Shown here one piece after another: positions 32,721 to 46,175 of a stretch of 64,000 nt of DNA. Position 1 is the first letter of the stretch. Each line of letters begins with the position of its first letter. The position numbers were made by a program, and so were the translations under genes. Under the pieces are notes generated by a model. That model saw only the letters and a list, made by a program, of their open reading frames with translations. It was not told the origin of the DNA and did no database searches. This stretch comes from Sipunculus nudus (Eukaryota; Annelida; Sipuncula; Golfingiida; Sipunculidae): NCBI GenBank assembly GCA_026874595.1, contig CM049306.1, forward strand, positions 83,726,142-83,790,141. Reading direction: 5' to 3'.

Positions 32721-35019
32721 AATATTCCTGTTTTAATAAGATTTCAAGATGTAGTTTGAGCTTTTAAAATTCTCATGGTATTATTCATGGGCACTTACAG
32801 CTGGAGTTGCAATCAGTTTAATCTATGAGTTTGGAGTTTCTGCAGTGACACAAGAAAGAAGCATTTTTACCTCTGACATTAAATATGCAAAGGTTTTGCC
32901 AAGGATCACACTCTGGATAGATACTCTATTTCTGAACATAAATTTATAGTAATTAATTTTAATCAAAATCTGTCAAATTCCTGGGAAGTTCTTGTAATGA
33001 CAACAGGATGAAGTCTTGTGACCTAGGACCTGAACAAATATGTGCAGATTTTTGCTAAGAATTGAACTGAGGTACTTTACAGATAAGTTTCAGGAAAATT
33101 CAACATATTCCTGGTAAGTTTTACCTGCAGCACCAAAGGTGAAACAGGCAGATATACAGACAGACAAAGCTGATTTATCATCTCAGGTTTTTATCATCAC
33201 AGCATTGCACAAAAGGAGAACCATATACTTGTATATCACCCTGATTTATTGGCATATTTTTCAAGCTTACAGTCACAGCTACTTTATATGCATTCATGCA
33301 CTGTCCTGGTCTCTAGAGGTTCATATGACAGACAGTCCGTTATTTTTTACATGGCCATACATCATCAGCCAGTCAGAACATGTAGGAGGTCATTCTTATA
33401 TGCATATTTCATACATTTATATAGACAATTTTATTCTCTCACTTAGTTCTCCCTGGCCAAGTGAAAAGGAAAACTGACAGATTTCTGTGGGGCTACATTT
33501 CAATTCATAAGAAAAACTGTGTTTTGGGAAGATGAGCTAGTAATGCTGCAAATTCAAATATGTTTGGAATATAAAGACGTCAAGTATTTGAAAAGTGCAG
33601 CTCTAATCTTTGACAGATTTTTTTCTTAGAAAATCACTGTTTTCTCTGCCAGCCATGCCTCTCAATCATGTCAATGTTTAAAACCCGTCACACACAGCAA
33701 AGTCCCTCTGGGTTACCCTACAATCTTCCTGAGAGCGGAGTTTCTCCCATTTATGAAGATCTATGATGACAATTTTCCAAGAAGTGGAGTTTTTCTTATT
33801 TATGAAAATCTAGGAATAGTTATGTACATGCATAAATTATTGGCAGTCTACAACTATAACAAGTATGAGTGGCAACTGTGTTTTATTTATAATAGTTTCA
33901 ATTAACTATAAAACATTTTAAACCAGTAGCACTGAGAGAGCACATACCTCCGCCAACACCATGCACTACATTTTTATTATAATGATGTTATGAGCCAGAC
34001 AACTGTCCAGACCACTGTTTTTCAAGAGGAAAAAAAATCAGAAAATATCCCAGCTAGAACCACATCTAGTTTCATAAAGTAAAACAAAGTCTATTGCCCT
34101 TACTTCAGGAAAATGTAGAAAATGAAGAATCATGTTTATTTTGCATGTGAGAGCTTGAACTGAGATGCATTACTGCTGAATGTTGATTTGTAGCCTTAAC
34201 AGACAAACATTCAGATAGCTTATGAGATGGATAATTAGCAGACAAAGGGCTGTTAGTTTAGGTTAAATGAGTAATTAACAATACCGGTGATAGAATACAA
34301 ATCAGAAACCTCTATTTAAACTACTGGGCACTGCCACTGATTTACCGGTAATCCTTATCAAACTTTTTGAAAGGATGTTCTCAAATACATGCGGCAATGG
34401 TTCCAGCTAACATTTGGATATTGTTCATAGGTAAATATAATACTCTGTGATTTGGCTGTTCTTAAATTGATCCTTTACTCACATAAAAAAAAAAACAGGC
34501 AGCCACACAGCCTCAGGAAACTCAGCAGACAATTAAATTTTGGTAGTCTTTGGTACCAGGACTTTCAATCAGGTGTTTCTGTGAGATTACCAAATTAACT
34601 GCTTAAACCTTTTATTAGATTTGAATGGCCTAATTACTGCTCAGACTTCCAGGGACGGAGAAAATTCTGACCAGAATGATACTTTGGTTAAATAAATGTT
34701 TATTTGAACCAGTAAAATTTAGGAACAAGGATCAGCAGAAAAGAATTAAACTTGTGAATCATGGCCAATGAAGCTCAGCTGAATTTGACAAATTTATAAA
34801 GGTCATAGCACTATTGGTTATAATTTATGTTCTGTAATGAATCAAATGTTTGAGCTTCTTAGGAAATAAACCTGCATGTCTTAATTTGTATATACCTCAG
34901 AAAAGGCTACAGCACTCACAATTTAGGTCTCCTGAAAGAAATCTCATAATTTCTTAAAGCTGGAAATTTGTGTAACACCAAAATATCTCCACTGCTAAAG
35001 GAAAGAAAAAATGTCATTC
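32721..35019. other. No gene recognised
   Basis: This is AT-rich DNA. The frame at 33139-33477 (112 codons) has no recognisable domain. A phrase near 34750 (GGCCAATGAAGCTCAGCTGA) resembles the 5' end of family F and may be a relic. Confidence 0.4.
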
Positions 35020-36446
35020 TCAAAGGGACCAATGGGTCACTTAGCTCATCTAAATTTTTGAAAATTTTAACAAATGCAAAATACTTTTGTTCTATATTTA
35101 TATATAGGTACGTGCAATGTGCATGTGCAATGTATAATATATGTGAAACTTGTGCAATAAGGAAAAGAACAGTAAAATGTTATATGAAAGGGTACATTTA
35201 AAAACATAAAAATATGTAAATGTAATATTTCTCAATAGTTAAATATATGGCCATATTAAGCTAAAAATTCAATCCAATGAAAATTTGCCCAATATATTCC
35301 TGATTGAGTGTTCTAGTGTTATTCTACAGTGTAATGCTACAAAGTATTAACACATTATTATATATTCAAACATGTCAATGAGCACTCATATTATATCCTA
35401 ATATATAATCACATTTGAATATTTAAAAATAAATAAATAACATAAATTTGCAATATATGTAGAGCTTGGGATTCAAATCATGAAAAATTATTTTGTTTGA
35501 AAAAAATCCAAAATTTTTCAACAGTCTGAACAAAAATTGAATTCAACATTGAAATTATAAGAGTCATCTTGTTCATTCGACCTGTCAATTGTTACATAAA
35601 TTATATGATTCATCTTGTTCATTCGACCTGTCAATTGTTACATAATTCATCAACAATCTAGGGGAAAATGAAATAAACAATAAAAATACAGGATTCATCA
35701 TGTTAATCGGAAGAGGTGAAGAAAGCTAGCCCCCTCCCCCTGGTCAAGTTACATATAACCACACCACCTATGCTTGATTTAAACAGCAGTTATTTATATG
35801 ACATGGTCTTTTGCAATCTTAGATAAAAGCTACAATTTTTTTCCATTGCTTTCAAATTTCACCTTTTAACAGATAAAATCCTTATAAATGAAAATTAAAT
35901 CCACAGTCCTTGAAGAAAAAAAATGTGCTGTGGCCAAAATTCAAGGTACTGATTTTATATTTATGCTAATATAATATTGGGTATACAATGGAATATTGAT
36001 TAAATAAAGTTAAAAAGTCTCTAGCCTCAACAATTTACAATTTAAGTGAGAAAATATCTTTCCTGATTATTTAAACAGTAAATTATGTTCCGGCTGATAA
36101 CTTTAAAAAATAACACAATACTGACCCAATTTTTTGTATTTACAAAGGAAATATATAGAGGAATGTTTATTTTAAATATGATCAAGAACTGATCAGCAGT
36201 TTTGATATTAGGCAGTCTTGACGTGAAATAATGGGTTTTATATGGAAAAGTAAGGGTTTTTGTTAATGTCTCAAATGAACAAAGACATAGCGACCAAATT
36301 TTCAGTACTGTAGGAGATTTTAGGGACATCTGTGTGCCGATTTTTGAATTCGTAGGTCCAATGCCCTGTTAACTTACGAATGGTGAGACAAATGGACTGA
36401 CAAAGGACCATTGCTATAGCTAAGATGAGCCAGCTGAGCTAAAAAT
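35020..36446 (+). mobile_element. Family F element 1 (body type C)
   Basis: The 5' end is CAAAGGGACCAATGGGTCAC with the dyad GACC-AATG-GGTC (35027-35038), then TTAGCTCATCT. The 3' part shares with 53280-53897 phrases such as GGTACTGATTTTATATTTAT, TGATATTAGGCAG, GTAGGAGATTTT-GGGACATCT and GACAAAGGACCA. It ends with a hairpin bounded by TAGCTAAG and CTGAGCTA (36417-36441) and AAAAATGA. A 46-bp tandem duplication (35564-35655) lies inside. No protein is encoded; the frame at 36042-36329 is chance. Confidence 0.68.
35564..35655. repeat. 46-bp tandem duplication
   Basis: TCATCTTGTTCATTCGACCT, followed by GTCAATTGTTACATAA, occurs at 35564 and again at 35610 with almost no change. Confidence 0.9.
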
Positions 36447-37574
36447 GAAGAAATTTCAGGAGTCATCACTTGTCTTCTGCGGAGGGAAAAGATCTATATG
36501 TACACCAAAATCAGGTCTAAAATCAACGGATCTCATAACAACCTCACAGACCATCAATCTGCCACATTAATTCATAAGAAGTTCTAAAAATAGCCTCAGG
36601 ATAAAAGAACTTTATCTTCTCAAAGCAGACAAAGTTCTGCATTACATATCTTTCAACATATATGGGAAGTTTTTTCTATTAGACAGGAACTGCATCAGAT
36701 ACCACAGTCTTTCAATGCCAGACTCCAAGCACCCTTTGCTTGTTAGGTATTGACTATGTTTCACACTGATGCAGCCATGGCTCTTCCATGGTCTACCCTT
36801 AAAAGGAAGGGTTGATATACTGTGTTTTGTATGGGACCCTTTTTTTCTCATCCTGCCCCATGTCACAACCAGTACCTGATCATACGTGTCTTTATCAGAT
36901 GACCTTTGCTTTCTGTATTGATTCTGTATGCTATAAATTTGTAGGCAGCACCAGGGCAAGGAGGATCAAGGGATTAAGGAAAGGGCACAGACAAGACGCA
37001 TAGACAGTACATGTATAAATGTGCTCCATCTTTCCTTCACTGCATCCATGCAACCTTATCAATGTATCAGACTGACTTAATCTGTAACATAAGAGACTTT
37101 TTGTCATAACTTCATATCAGATTGGTTTTCTGAATGCTCTTTTTTTAGGTGCTGTCCTAAGATAAACAAGGCCTAGCATTTTGACGATAAATCCTACTTT
37201 TAAGTCTTTAGGAACTTTTTTCCAAACAGAATTCACCATATAACATATATTGCTATGGCAAGATTGTTTTAAATGAAAATTTAGTACTAACTGAAAAGCA
37301 AAGCAAAAAAAAGTAACAATATTCATAGCTCTTTACACTTCTAGGAAAGTTTAATTTACTGAAGAACAAGTATGTATGAATATATACATTGTGTCAGTTT
37401 AATTTTACTAAAGGGAAATGAACAAATAAGAAATGAACACTTATTGACTTATTTTGGTGCAGAGGTCTGATAAATGAGCCATGCTGGAAATACATTTTTG
37501 GCTGATTTCTTTGGACAGACATTTAGGTAATTTAAATGAAGGTGGCTGTATTTTCTGTGTATCTAAAATACCAT

Positions 37575-37617
<43 letters not shown>

Positions 37618-40600
37618 AACAGAATCAAAAGAAATATCAAATAGTCAATATATGGTAAAGGCAACCAACCAGTCTGTTCCTCTATTAATCAAAACACATA
37701 AATACAAATAACTTTACACTTTCCAATTTGATACCCAACTCTATCTAAATGAGAAAAGTAAGCAAAGGAGAAACCACTGGTTGAAGAAAGAAAATATCAG
37801 CTGGCTTATGTATAGGTGTCACATTTAATGAGACGAGAGTTTCTTTTCTAATGAATATCTGGATACCTTAATCTTCTGTTTTTTTAAACAGGTTGACTCA
37901 TGAATACCAAGTGCTCTCTTCTGAATTTATTTATTTGTAACATCTTTTTCTATATTCTCTCAAACTCAAAAATGCCAACAATCTGTCTGTCCACAAAAAT
38001 TCTTATGTCATGGAGGAGATGCATTTACCAGGTCAAATGTCTGTTATTGATGCCAGTATGATATTTCAAAGTGAACTTTTATGTGTTACCATTGTTATAT
38101 TATCAAAACAAGTCATACCCAAAGACAATCCTACTTTTAATGACATGAAAGCCATGGTCTTGTCAACTATGACAAGTGAAATCATACCTGTTATTCAATG
38201 GATGAATTCTCAGAGTTTCTTCAAGTATTTATTGCCAACCCTGAAATTTTTTCAGCTTACTATATAAAGGTATATACACCACTCGTTTTGCTTTTAGCCA
38301 GAAAATGTGACCATAAAAAGCTGTTTTCAAAACTGAGACTGAAAGATTGTCAATGTTTGTATTTCTGCTAACTGCTTTGAATCAGTTTACCAGGAACTTA
38401 CAAGAGATGCAAAGGAGCTCTCTTACACTGTACCAACCTGACAACCAAATCAAATTCCTAAAAGAACAAAAATGGAGCAACCCACCTGTTATTCCAGGTA
38501 CCAGACTGGCCCTTCCAGAATGATGCTGGGACAGCTGCTGTCACAGTTAATCAGTCCAGCAGTTCCTTAAACTCCAATTCAAATCAGCCAAGTCGGCACT
38601 GTCAGTCCCCTCTTCCAACACTTGATGAGTATCAGTGTTTATTGACAACTTCCAACAAGCTAGAGGAGTAGGAGTATGTACTTGTGAGAAGCCTGCAGCT
38701 TCTGAATGTGGCACTACACTTGGCTGCCTGCTGGCCATGCCACGCCAGGCATGTACTTAATCCCTCGCTGATATCACAGGTCGTTACATCCCGGGTAATA
38801 TGTCCCTCTATCTCTCTCACCGTGTTACATCAAGCTCGAATATTATTTTTTATTGATTCTGGGAGAATGTTGCACTCAAGGATGGCAATATTGTTGCTTC
38901 AGGTCCTAAGATGGTGGGCAGATGTCACCAGAGCATCCAACTTTTTATAAAACCAAGAGTTTGGAAGAGAAATCAAGTGTGATAGACAATCTGATGCAAT
39001 TGAGGTATTACCTGCTTCTGTGGTGCATTAGTGACTTAACAAAGAGCCATAGGCAAATTTAAATCACGAGACAGATGGGCAGCCAATAAGGTTGTCTACA
39101 AAGGTCTGCCAATGATTAAAAAAAGAGGCCAACAGCCTATTAATCTTGCAGTTAAGGAATCTCAAGCCTAATCCCATATAACAACAATCATGCACATTAG
39201 GAAAGTAATGATTATGGGAAATTGCGGAGTTGGCTTGGGGTTTTTGTTCACTTCATGGTAATAAGTGTTGGAAATAAATATGTGAGCTAGCTGTCTCTCA
39301 GTATTACCAAATGCTTTCATCAAAGCCAAAAATGTTACACTTACAAGCCAACATTTCCCTTATCAAAGTCACTGAACAGCCATAATGGAAGTTTAAAGCA
39401 TATTATTTTCAAATTATGTTGATCTAGTGATTTCACTGATTCTGGACACAACATTTTTTTTGGATACTTGCCCTCATCTTCACAGTAGGAGTAACAATGT
39501 TGTTTACATCAAAATGTGACTGATAATTATGCCAGTAAGCAGCAGAATGCTGAACAAAAAGACAGGATTTGAGGTCAGCAAGGGTTATACCACTATACAG
39601 CTGAGTGCAAATTTAAGGACCAGCAAAGGATGAGTAAGGACAATATGCAATCAATCTTCATGGTCCAATTAGGTTAATTACAATTATCAAAAATATTACC
39701 ATTCATGCTAAGAACACAAATTGGAAACACACCAATCATTACATAAATCAGGCAATCTTTAAAGATGCTTTTAGTCTTATTTTAAAGCCCTATATTTTGC
39801 TAAGCCTAATTCACAATGATTACAAAATTGTCAACAAGTAAATTTACCCCTGTCTTCAGATGTTTCAGTCTTAATTAAAAGCAAAACTCCAAATACAACA
39901 AAAACTAGTTTTAAATGATTTAAGCTTAACTGATTCCGCGTCAATGATGAACTCATTTGTATAAATTACCTATCCTTGCAAACCATAATGATTTATACAT
40001 ATTTGCAAGGCAAGCCCATATTTTAATGATAATCCACACCCAAAATTCTATCATATATCAAAACAACAAAATTGGGGGTTGAAAATGTCTGCACTCCTTT
40101 ATATTATATTTAAAAAAATAAAATCATCTTATTTGGAAAGATATCCTTTTCAAGAAATATTTTCTTCTTTTTATAATTGCCACATTTCTTTTTTATTTCA
40201 GTATGACTACTGTTTTCTTAAATATCTCTGGAACTCATGATTAATAGTTTTCACTCACAACTTAATTTATATAGCATGTAAGCATAACTGTATGAAGTAA
40301 ATAAATAAACTATCATTATCAATTAATACTGCATATTGGGGAGATTTATATAAATATGTTATTTCTCCACCAAAATTACAGAAGGACTCAGAAAAAAGAT
40401 TATGAAGTTTGATAAAAACTAAATATTTTTTAAAACTAACTAGCTGATTGATGTTTCCTGATAAGCTTGGGAAGGGTGAAACATAAAATTATTTACGAAG
40501 CAATGCTTCCCGCTCTCATGATATCCTGACAGCACTATATCTCTGAATGCCATTTTTTATCTGTTTCATCAAACAAGAAGGGACCATGGACAATTTATGG

Positions 40601-41116
40601 ATTGTGCCTAAGGGACTATTTGGGGAAGGCATATGAACTGAGACCATATTTTTCTCTCTGCCATATATATGATTTATGGCATTTGTGATATAAACGACAA
40701 TATAGTGGGCATTGTGGCTGATGGTTAAATGACATGACTGGATTCTATGAAGCTTTTTGATATACATTTACCAGAAAACCTATCAATGAAAACAAACATT
40801 TAAATTGTAATACAGGGTAAAACCTTTCTGCTTTGAACATAGGTTGAATCTGGGTTTGGACCACTCAAGGAAAACAAGCTCTACTGGTATAGCTAATGGA
40901 TTTATCTGGATGATTAAGGGATAATTGAAATTAAATGTTCTTGATGTCCTTGAAAGCACAAATGGACACATAATGGTGAATTCCTGAGGGTCAGTCAAAC
41001 ATTCTGGCCTGTGTTACCCATGAGTGACCATGACCTTATGAACTATCCATACAGCAGACTACATGGTCCTTTGTGGATAGGAAGTTAGAAGCCCAAAAGA
41101 AAATAAGCCATGAAGA
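36447..41116. other. No gene recognised; one microsatellite
   Basis: This 4.7-kb AT-rich stretch has no repeat family shared with the window. Frames at 36642-36959, 38010-38267 and 38684-38950 show no domain. An AT microsatellite lies at 37577-37615. A weak family F 5'-like phrase, AAGAAGGGACCATGG, occurs at about 40575. Confidence 0.4.
37577..37615. repeat. (AT)n microsatellite
   Basis: About 19 perfect AT repeats. Confidence 0.95.
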
Positions 41117-41158
41117 AACAAGTGACCAATGGTTCATGACACTTAGCTGAATTTGACA

Positions 41159-41480
41159 TGTAGGTAACGGGTGAAAATAGAAACCAGGCCCAAATGCGGG
41201 TTCAAATCTTAACATGTGACACACAAGTCTGACGTTCTAATGCTTCGCTTATAAAGCAAGCTTCACTAGCAAGGCCAATAGGAACACTTTTGTGTGTCCT
41301 GTTACATTCACTCCTTCTCTGAGGACATTCTGTTCCCAGAATGTGGGAATCTACCCAGGGATTTCACACGTGAACTGGGTGGAGCTTCATGCCACAACAC
41401 CAATTCCCTGGATCCCACTTCTGACACCGTTGTAATGTGTGAAAATAGAAACAAGGTCCAAATGTGGGTTGCGAGAAGAT
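41159..41480 (-). mobile_element. TRIM relative of 23537-23971, truncated
   Basis: The left LTR (41159-41306, ending GTTACA) shares AGCAAGCTTCACTAGC with the 23.5-kb element. The internal segment (41307-41430, 124 bp against 121) shares CCAGGGAAT (minus strand) and a TTCTGTTCCCAGAA dyad in place of TTCTGCTATCAGAA. The right LTR stops after about 50 bp (GAAAATAGAAACAAGGTCCA). On the minus strand, GGTGTCAGAAGTGGGATCC lies where a primer site is expected. Confidence 0.65.
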
Positions 41481-42305
41481 TTTAACAGAATCTTCCCAGA
41501 TGCTAAGTTTTAAGTTCCTAGCTATGTCATACTGCTATCACTTGTGTCTATCTGACTTATAGGATACTCAAATCATGTTGTTTCACACAACTAACAGAAT
41601 ACAGGTCACAGTGACCTTCTTTTGGATGCCAAAGAAGACATTAGGGTGACCTCCCTTTATATTAAGAAGAACAATTCTAGAGCCATCAGTTAAGATTTTG
41701 GCCCTGTCTGACTTTCTGAGTGCTCAAAATTAGGTTTTCTGCTCATAGCTCAGAGATTGTAGGTAACAGTGACCTAATGTCAGAATTCAAAGGAGACTTG
41801 CCAAGGCCCTCCCTGGATGTCATATTAGAAGGTTCTAGGGCCAGTAATAAAGTTTAGTGCCATGCCTGACGGTTTAGGTGCTTATAAGATTCTAGGCCTA
41901 ACAGTTACAATTTGTGTCCTGTCTGTTTGTTCAAAATCATGTTTCTGGCCAGTAGCTCAGAAAATATAGGTCATCATGACCTAATTCCAGGTTTCCAAGA
42001 AAATTTGCTCAAGACTATCCTGGATATTACATGAGAAGATTCTAGGGCTCATTGATTCAGTTTTGTGCACATCTAACTTCCAGGGTGCTCAAATCATGTA
42101 TTTTTCCCTACAGCTCAAGCATTAAACACAGTGAAATAATTTCAAACTTCCAAGGACATTTTCCAAGGACCTAACTCCTGAATGTCACATCAGAAGATTG
42201 TAAATTTTATTCTCTTTAGCTTTTAAGCATCAAATTCCCTTACTTATTTTTACAGTGGTAACTTGGTATTTACATGTTATTAAGTATTTAACTTGTGATA
42301 CAACT

Positions 42306-42423
42306 ATGATAAAATTGTTTTAGTATATCATCATCTATTAGAGAACAACAGTATTGTAATGCGCTTGTGCGCAGGTTTACCTGGTATGAGCGCAATATAA
42401 ATTATAAATTATTTTTATTATTT
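42306..42423 (+). mobile_element. Short 5'-truncated retroposon with TTATT-type tail
   Basis: TGATACAACT flanks both sides exactly (42296-42305 and 42424-42433), a 10-bp target duplication. The insert ends with GCGCTTGTGCGCAGG, then GAGCGCAATATAAATTATAA and a T/A-rich TTATT tail. This is the type of 3' end seen in many SINE and LINE families. It interrupts a family F unit whose text is continuous in sibling units. Confidence 0.8.
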
Positions 42424-43254
42424 TGATACAACTTGTGCATTTTGACTGCATGTCTGGGTGGTCAATATCATGTTTTTGGCCAGTAGCTTGCAGTATATAG
42501 GCCAATCACAATGACCTAATTTCAGGTTTCTGAGGATATTTGCCAAAGACCTCCCTGAATGTACAGTAAGAAGTTTCTAGGTCTTACAAATATTATTTGT
42601 GCCCTTTCTAACTGTCAGGGTGATAAAAGTCATGTTTTTGGCCTGTTACTCGTAGAATATAGGTCATTATGACCTAGTTTATTGTTACTGGAAGAATCTG
42701 GTAGCTCACAGAATTAGCCATCACGACTTAAAAAAAAATTGAAAAAATAAGTAGCGCCACCAGTCTTCAGGAAATTATAAAACACTATTTGATCAATAAG
42801 TATGGAAATAATCATGACAATCAATGCAGTAGTTATTCAGATATTACTTGTGTATCAAATTTTTAATTATTCTGAGGGGTACTATCCAGCCCCATAGCTA
42901 AGAGGATATAGGTCACATTGACCTAATTTCAAGTTTTTTAAAGAGATGTTTTATGAACCTGAATGGGTTTTCAGTAAAAAGTTACTAGGTCTAGCTGTTG
43001 CAATATGAGCCCTGTTAACAGACGGACAGACAAACACACAAACAGACGCAAAGTAGTAATTGTAAACGATTACAATTTAAAATGTAATTGTTATTGCAAT
43101 CTATTATATTTTACTATATTACACAGTAATTGTAATCATAAGGAATTACATTGAAAATCTAATTGTAAACACAGATTACTCCAATTTCTTTTCACCATTT
43201 CTCTTAAAAATGGTTGTATTTATTTATATAAGTAGATAATTAGATTTAATTTCT

Positions 43255-43630
43255 ATCATGTTTAGTATGGTCTAAATCTAAGAAAAAATGCAGTTAGCCA
43301 GAAAATAAGCGAAATCCAACAACATTTTTTAGATTACTAACTTTTGCAAAAAAATTTTGGTGAAGCTAGTTCCTGCCCTTTTTTGAGATAGCTATGAAGC
43401 ACGACGCCACACCATCTCATAAGCTCACAGATTCGCTAAACCAAGTTTTTCAAACAGTTGAAAGATATGTCCACTACTTCTAATCTTGGCATTCTGCATG
43501 TACACGATGTGTCTGGACCTCACCTGGTTGAACTGAGTGACCTCTTGACTTGGCATGTTGAAACTTGGCATGTTGTTAAATCTGTTTTCAACACTGAAAG
43601 CCTTTTTCAATTGGCTACACTGCTTTTTTA
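43255..43630 (+). repeat. Family B fragment with adjoining repeat
   Basis: 43265-43440 matches the family B 3' part (TAAGAAAAAATGCAGTTAGC, then AGCTCACAGATTCGCTAAA). 43480-43630 matches 11420-11570 (CTGAGTGACCTCTTGACTTG and GTTAAATCTGTTTTCAACA), so both parts of the family occur side by side here too. Confidence 0.65.
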
Positions 43631-43826
43631 AAGCTGCATTTAGCCAATCTATTCTTACTAAACTGGCAGAACCCTACCATAAAATAATTATTGTAAAGTT
43701 TAAACCTATTAGTTTAACAGTTTCATCATAAAACAGTGTATAAGCTAGAAGAGTCTAAAATTACATTTATCCAGCCACACCCATGCATTCGATCAAACAA
43801 TGATAAAAAACAAGGTCTGCTATTTA

Positions 43827-45630
43827 CCGTAAAACGGGGTTACTTTGGCCCTTGGAGGGTAACTCTGCTCACCTCAAAAAAAGTGTTTTAACACCACTCT
43901 TTATGCTATTAGATTAAATTTAACTGATTAAATGTATTTCCTTTAAAAAGAGTGAAGTCTTTTCTTTCATACTTACTCTACATGGTTGAACATAAGTAAG
44001 TATGTAGATCACAGTTTGTAAGTTTCTGAAGGTATAGCAGATCTGTGTTTTTTCACATCTATGCAAACTTTTAATGCTACATTGAAAACATGGAAAGCAA
44101 TCACCTTTGTGCTGTTACTTTAATACTGTCCATGGTCTGATACATCTATGTGAAAACAAATTTTAGTGTAATTAAATGCTTTTAAACCTGTTTTTTTCAC
44201 CAGGGTAACTTTGGCCCACTAACCTGGGGTTACTTTGGCCCACTTTATATTACTTCTGTTTTAGGTATATATTCAATTTTAATTGATAAAAAATGTTAAG
44301 TTTGTATCTTGAATATTCAAACAGGCAAAACTATAACATATAAATAGTTTTCAAAAGCATAAAGACTTTTAGAACTCCCCATGCTAAACAAATTTACTTT
44401 AATCAGACTTAAGTGTTCTGGCAATGTCATATCTAGATGATCAAATTTTTCTTATTTTCCAAGCAATGGCTTTTTAAAAAGGATTAATTGTAGAGTTGCA
44501 TTTGCTTTTAAAGGTATCAACTTAACCAGCATTTTTTTATTTATTTTGAAGGCAACCACTTCCATAGTTTTTATATGACAGCTTAACTTTTAAAGTACGC
44601 ATGCAGGATTCTCTACATTTCAGTTCTGGACTATGTGACAGGGAATTAGCACAGGATTTTGACTGTGTCAGCCAGAATCATTTTATCCTGAATCCAGGTG
44701 GAGCTCAGTAATCAAGCTCCACCTGGAAGTAGGTGTCATCCTCTGGATTATGGGTGTGCATTATCCTCATTGCTGGGTCATAACACAAGAAACTCTGAAA
44801 GGCACACTCTGTGCATCAAACACAGCTGCAGGGCACAGCTATACCATTAAGCCTACAGAATGCAAACTCTGGTTGGGCTGACCATGGAAACTCCTGGGAT
44901 TCTTTGGCTGAGATATGTTATCCCCTTCTTTTTAGTCCTGTCCTCTACCCCTAGAATGTGAAGCCAGTAATTACACCAGTAGTTAAGATGTAAACTTTGA
45001 AGCAGTATGGTATTCTAGTAGCTGAAATTTATAAAAAATCTGTTATTTCTACATGTAGATATAAGGAATTCAATAAAGAATGCATCAGCTAATCACATTA
45101 ACCTCACTTCTAATAGTTTTATCTTGTTGCTTTTTATATATTTTAGTAATATTTACTGTCTGAACAATTTCTATTATAGCTTTGGCACTGAAAGTGAAAA
45201 TTTAGTTAAAAGTAAGAAATATGTCAAAATCTTGGTATTTGGTACTAAAGAGCTGTGCGGTCTTATGTGCTCAAATTATGTTTTACCTTCTTCAATTTTT
45301 CATATTTTATTGAGGTATATTCTTGGTTACTTGATGAGAATGTTTATATTTATATATACTCTTTGGATTTAAAAATTTGAGTTTTATTTTTTAAAACACC
45401 TCCCTGGGCCAAAGTAACCCCAGGACCTGGGGTTACTTTGGCCCACATATATTTTTTTTAAAAAGTCAAAATAGATTGGGACCATGAATAAACCACTTTG
45501 GACATAATAAAAACATGTTCAAGTCCAGATGATAATGCCTTATAAGGAAGTCTACCTGTAGGCTTTCATTTGTGGTTCTTTGAAACAATAAAACATGACC
45601 ATTTTGGGCCATAGTAACCCCGTTTTACGG
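43827..45630. mobile_element. 1.8-kb TA-flanked TIR element with GGGGTTACTTTGGCCC motifs
   Basis: CCGTAAAACGGGGTTAC, followed by TTTGGCCC, at 43827 is matched at the right end by the inverse (GGGCCATAGTAACCCCG, then TTTTACGG, ending 45630). TA flanks both sides (43825-43826, 45631-45632). The phrase GGGTTACTTTGGCCCAC or GGGTAACTTTGGCCCAC recurs internally at about 44206 and 44226. At 45407-45443 it occurs as a back-to-back inverted pair around CCAGGACCTGG. No transposase frame; the 82-codon frame at 45124-45372 is unrecognised. TA duplication suggests a Tc1/mariner-like element; this is inference. Confidence 0.85.
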
Positions 45631-46123
45631 TATGTCATTTATTTAAATGGCAGTGCCCAAATTAAATGTCAATCATTCCAGTCAGAAATGTAAGCAGAGT
45701 CCAAGATTGCCTGGGTGAAAATATTAATATGTACTAGTTAGTTATTATAATGCATTAAAGCTTCTCAAGGGGCACTGCTAGGTAAAATCAAACACAAAGT
45801 GATACAACTATAATTATAAACATAACACACAGTGTTGGGGGGTACCAAAAAAGGCCACCCCAGCATAAACACAAAGGCATAGAACTCAAGCATTGTATAT
45901 GTAAATGTGGTGCAAAATGGAGCTTAAAAGAAAGAACCATAGCTGAGGTAATTTTTTTTTACAACTAAAAGAACCCAAGTTAACAAGCATACAAAAACAA
46001 TTTGACAAAGGGTGGAGGATGGGGAGGTGGTAGAAAAAGTAAAAATTCTTGCGATGTGCTGTTCAGTGGCATGGCGCAAGAGAAAAGACCGGATATGCCA
46101 AGTGGAACCCCGACTACGAATTC

Positions 46124-46175
46124 TGCGCATGCGCAGTGGAGAACTAACAATGTGTGATAAATTGATAACCAATCA
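46124..46175. promoter_or_regulatory. NRF-1-type palindrome and CCAAT box
   Basis: TGCGCATGCGCA (46124-46135) is a perfect match to the NRF-1 consensus YGCGCAYGCGCR. ACCAATCAGA (CCAATCA at 46169-46175) follows 34 bp later. The surrounding 46010-46200 is locally richer in GC. No gene was identified downstream, so promoter activity is only a possibility. Confidence 0.4.

Noticed and set aside
33139-33477. 112-codon + strand frame as a gene
   Set aside because: The residues are a mix rich in His, Tyr and Ser without any motif, and it overlaps another frame of equal quality.
38010-38950. Frames at 38010-38267 and 38684-38950 as genes
   Set aside because: No recognisable domain, no conserved copy and no promoter or splice pattern; composition is that of chance frames.
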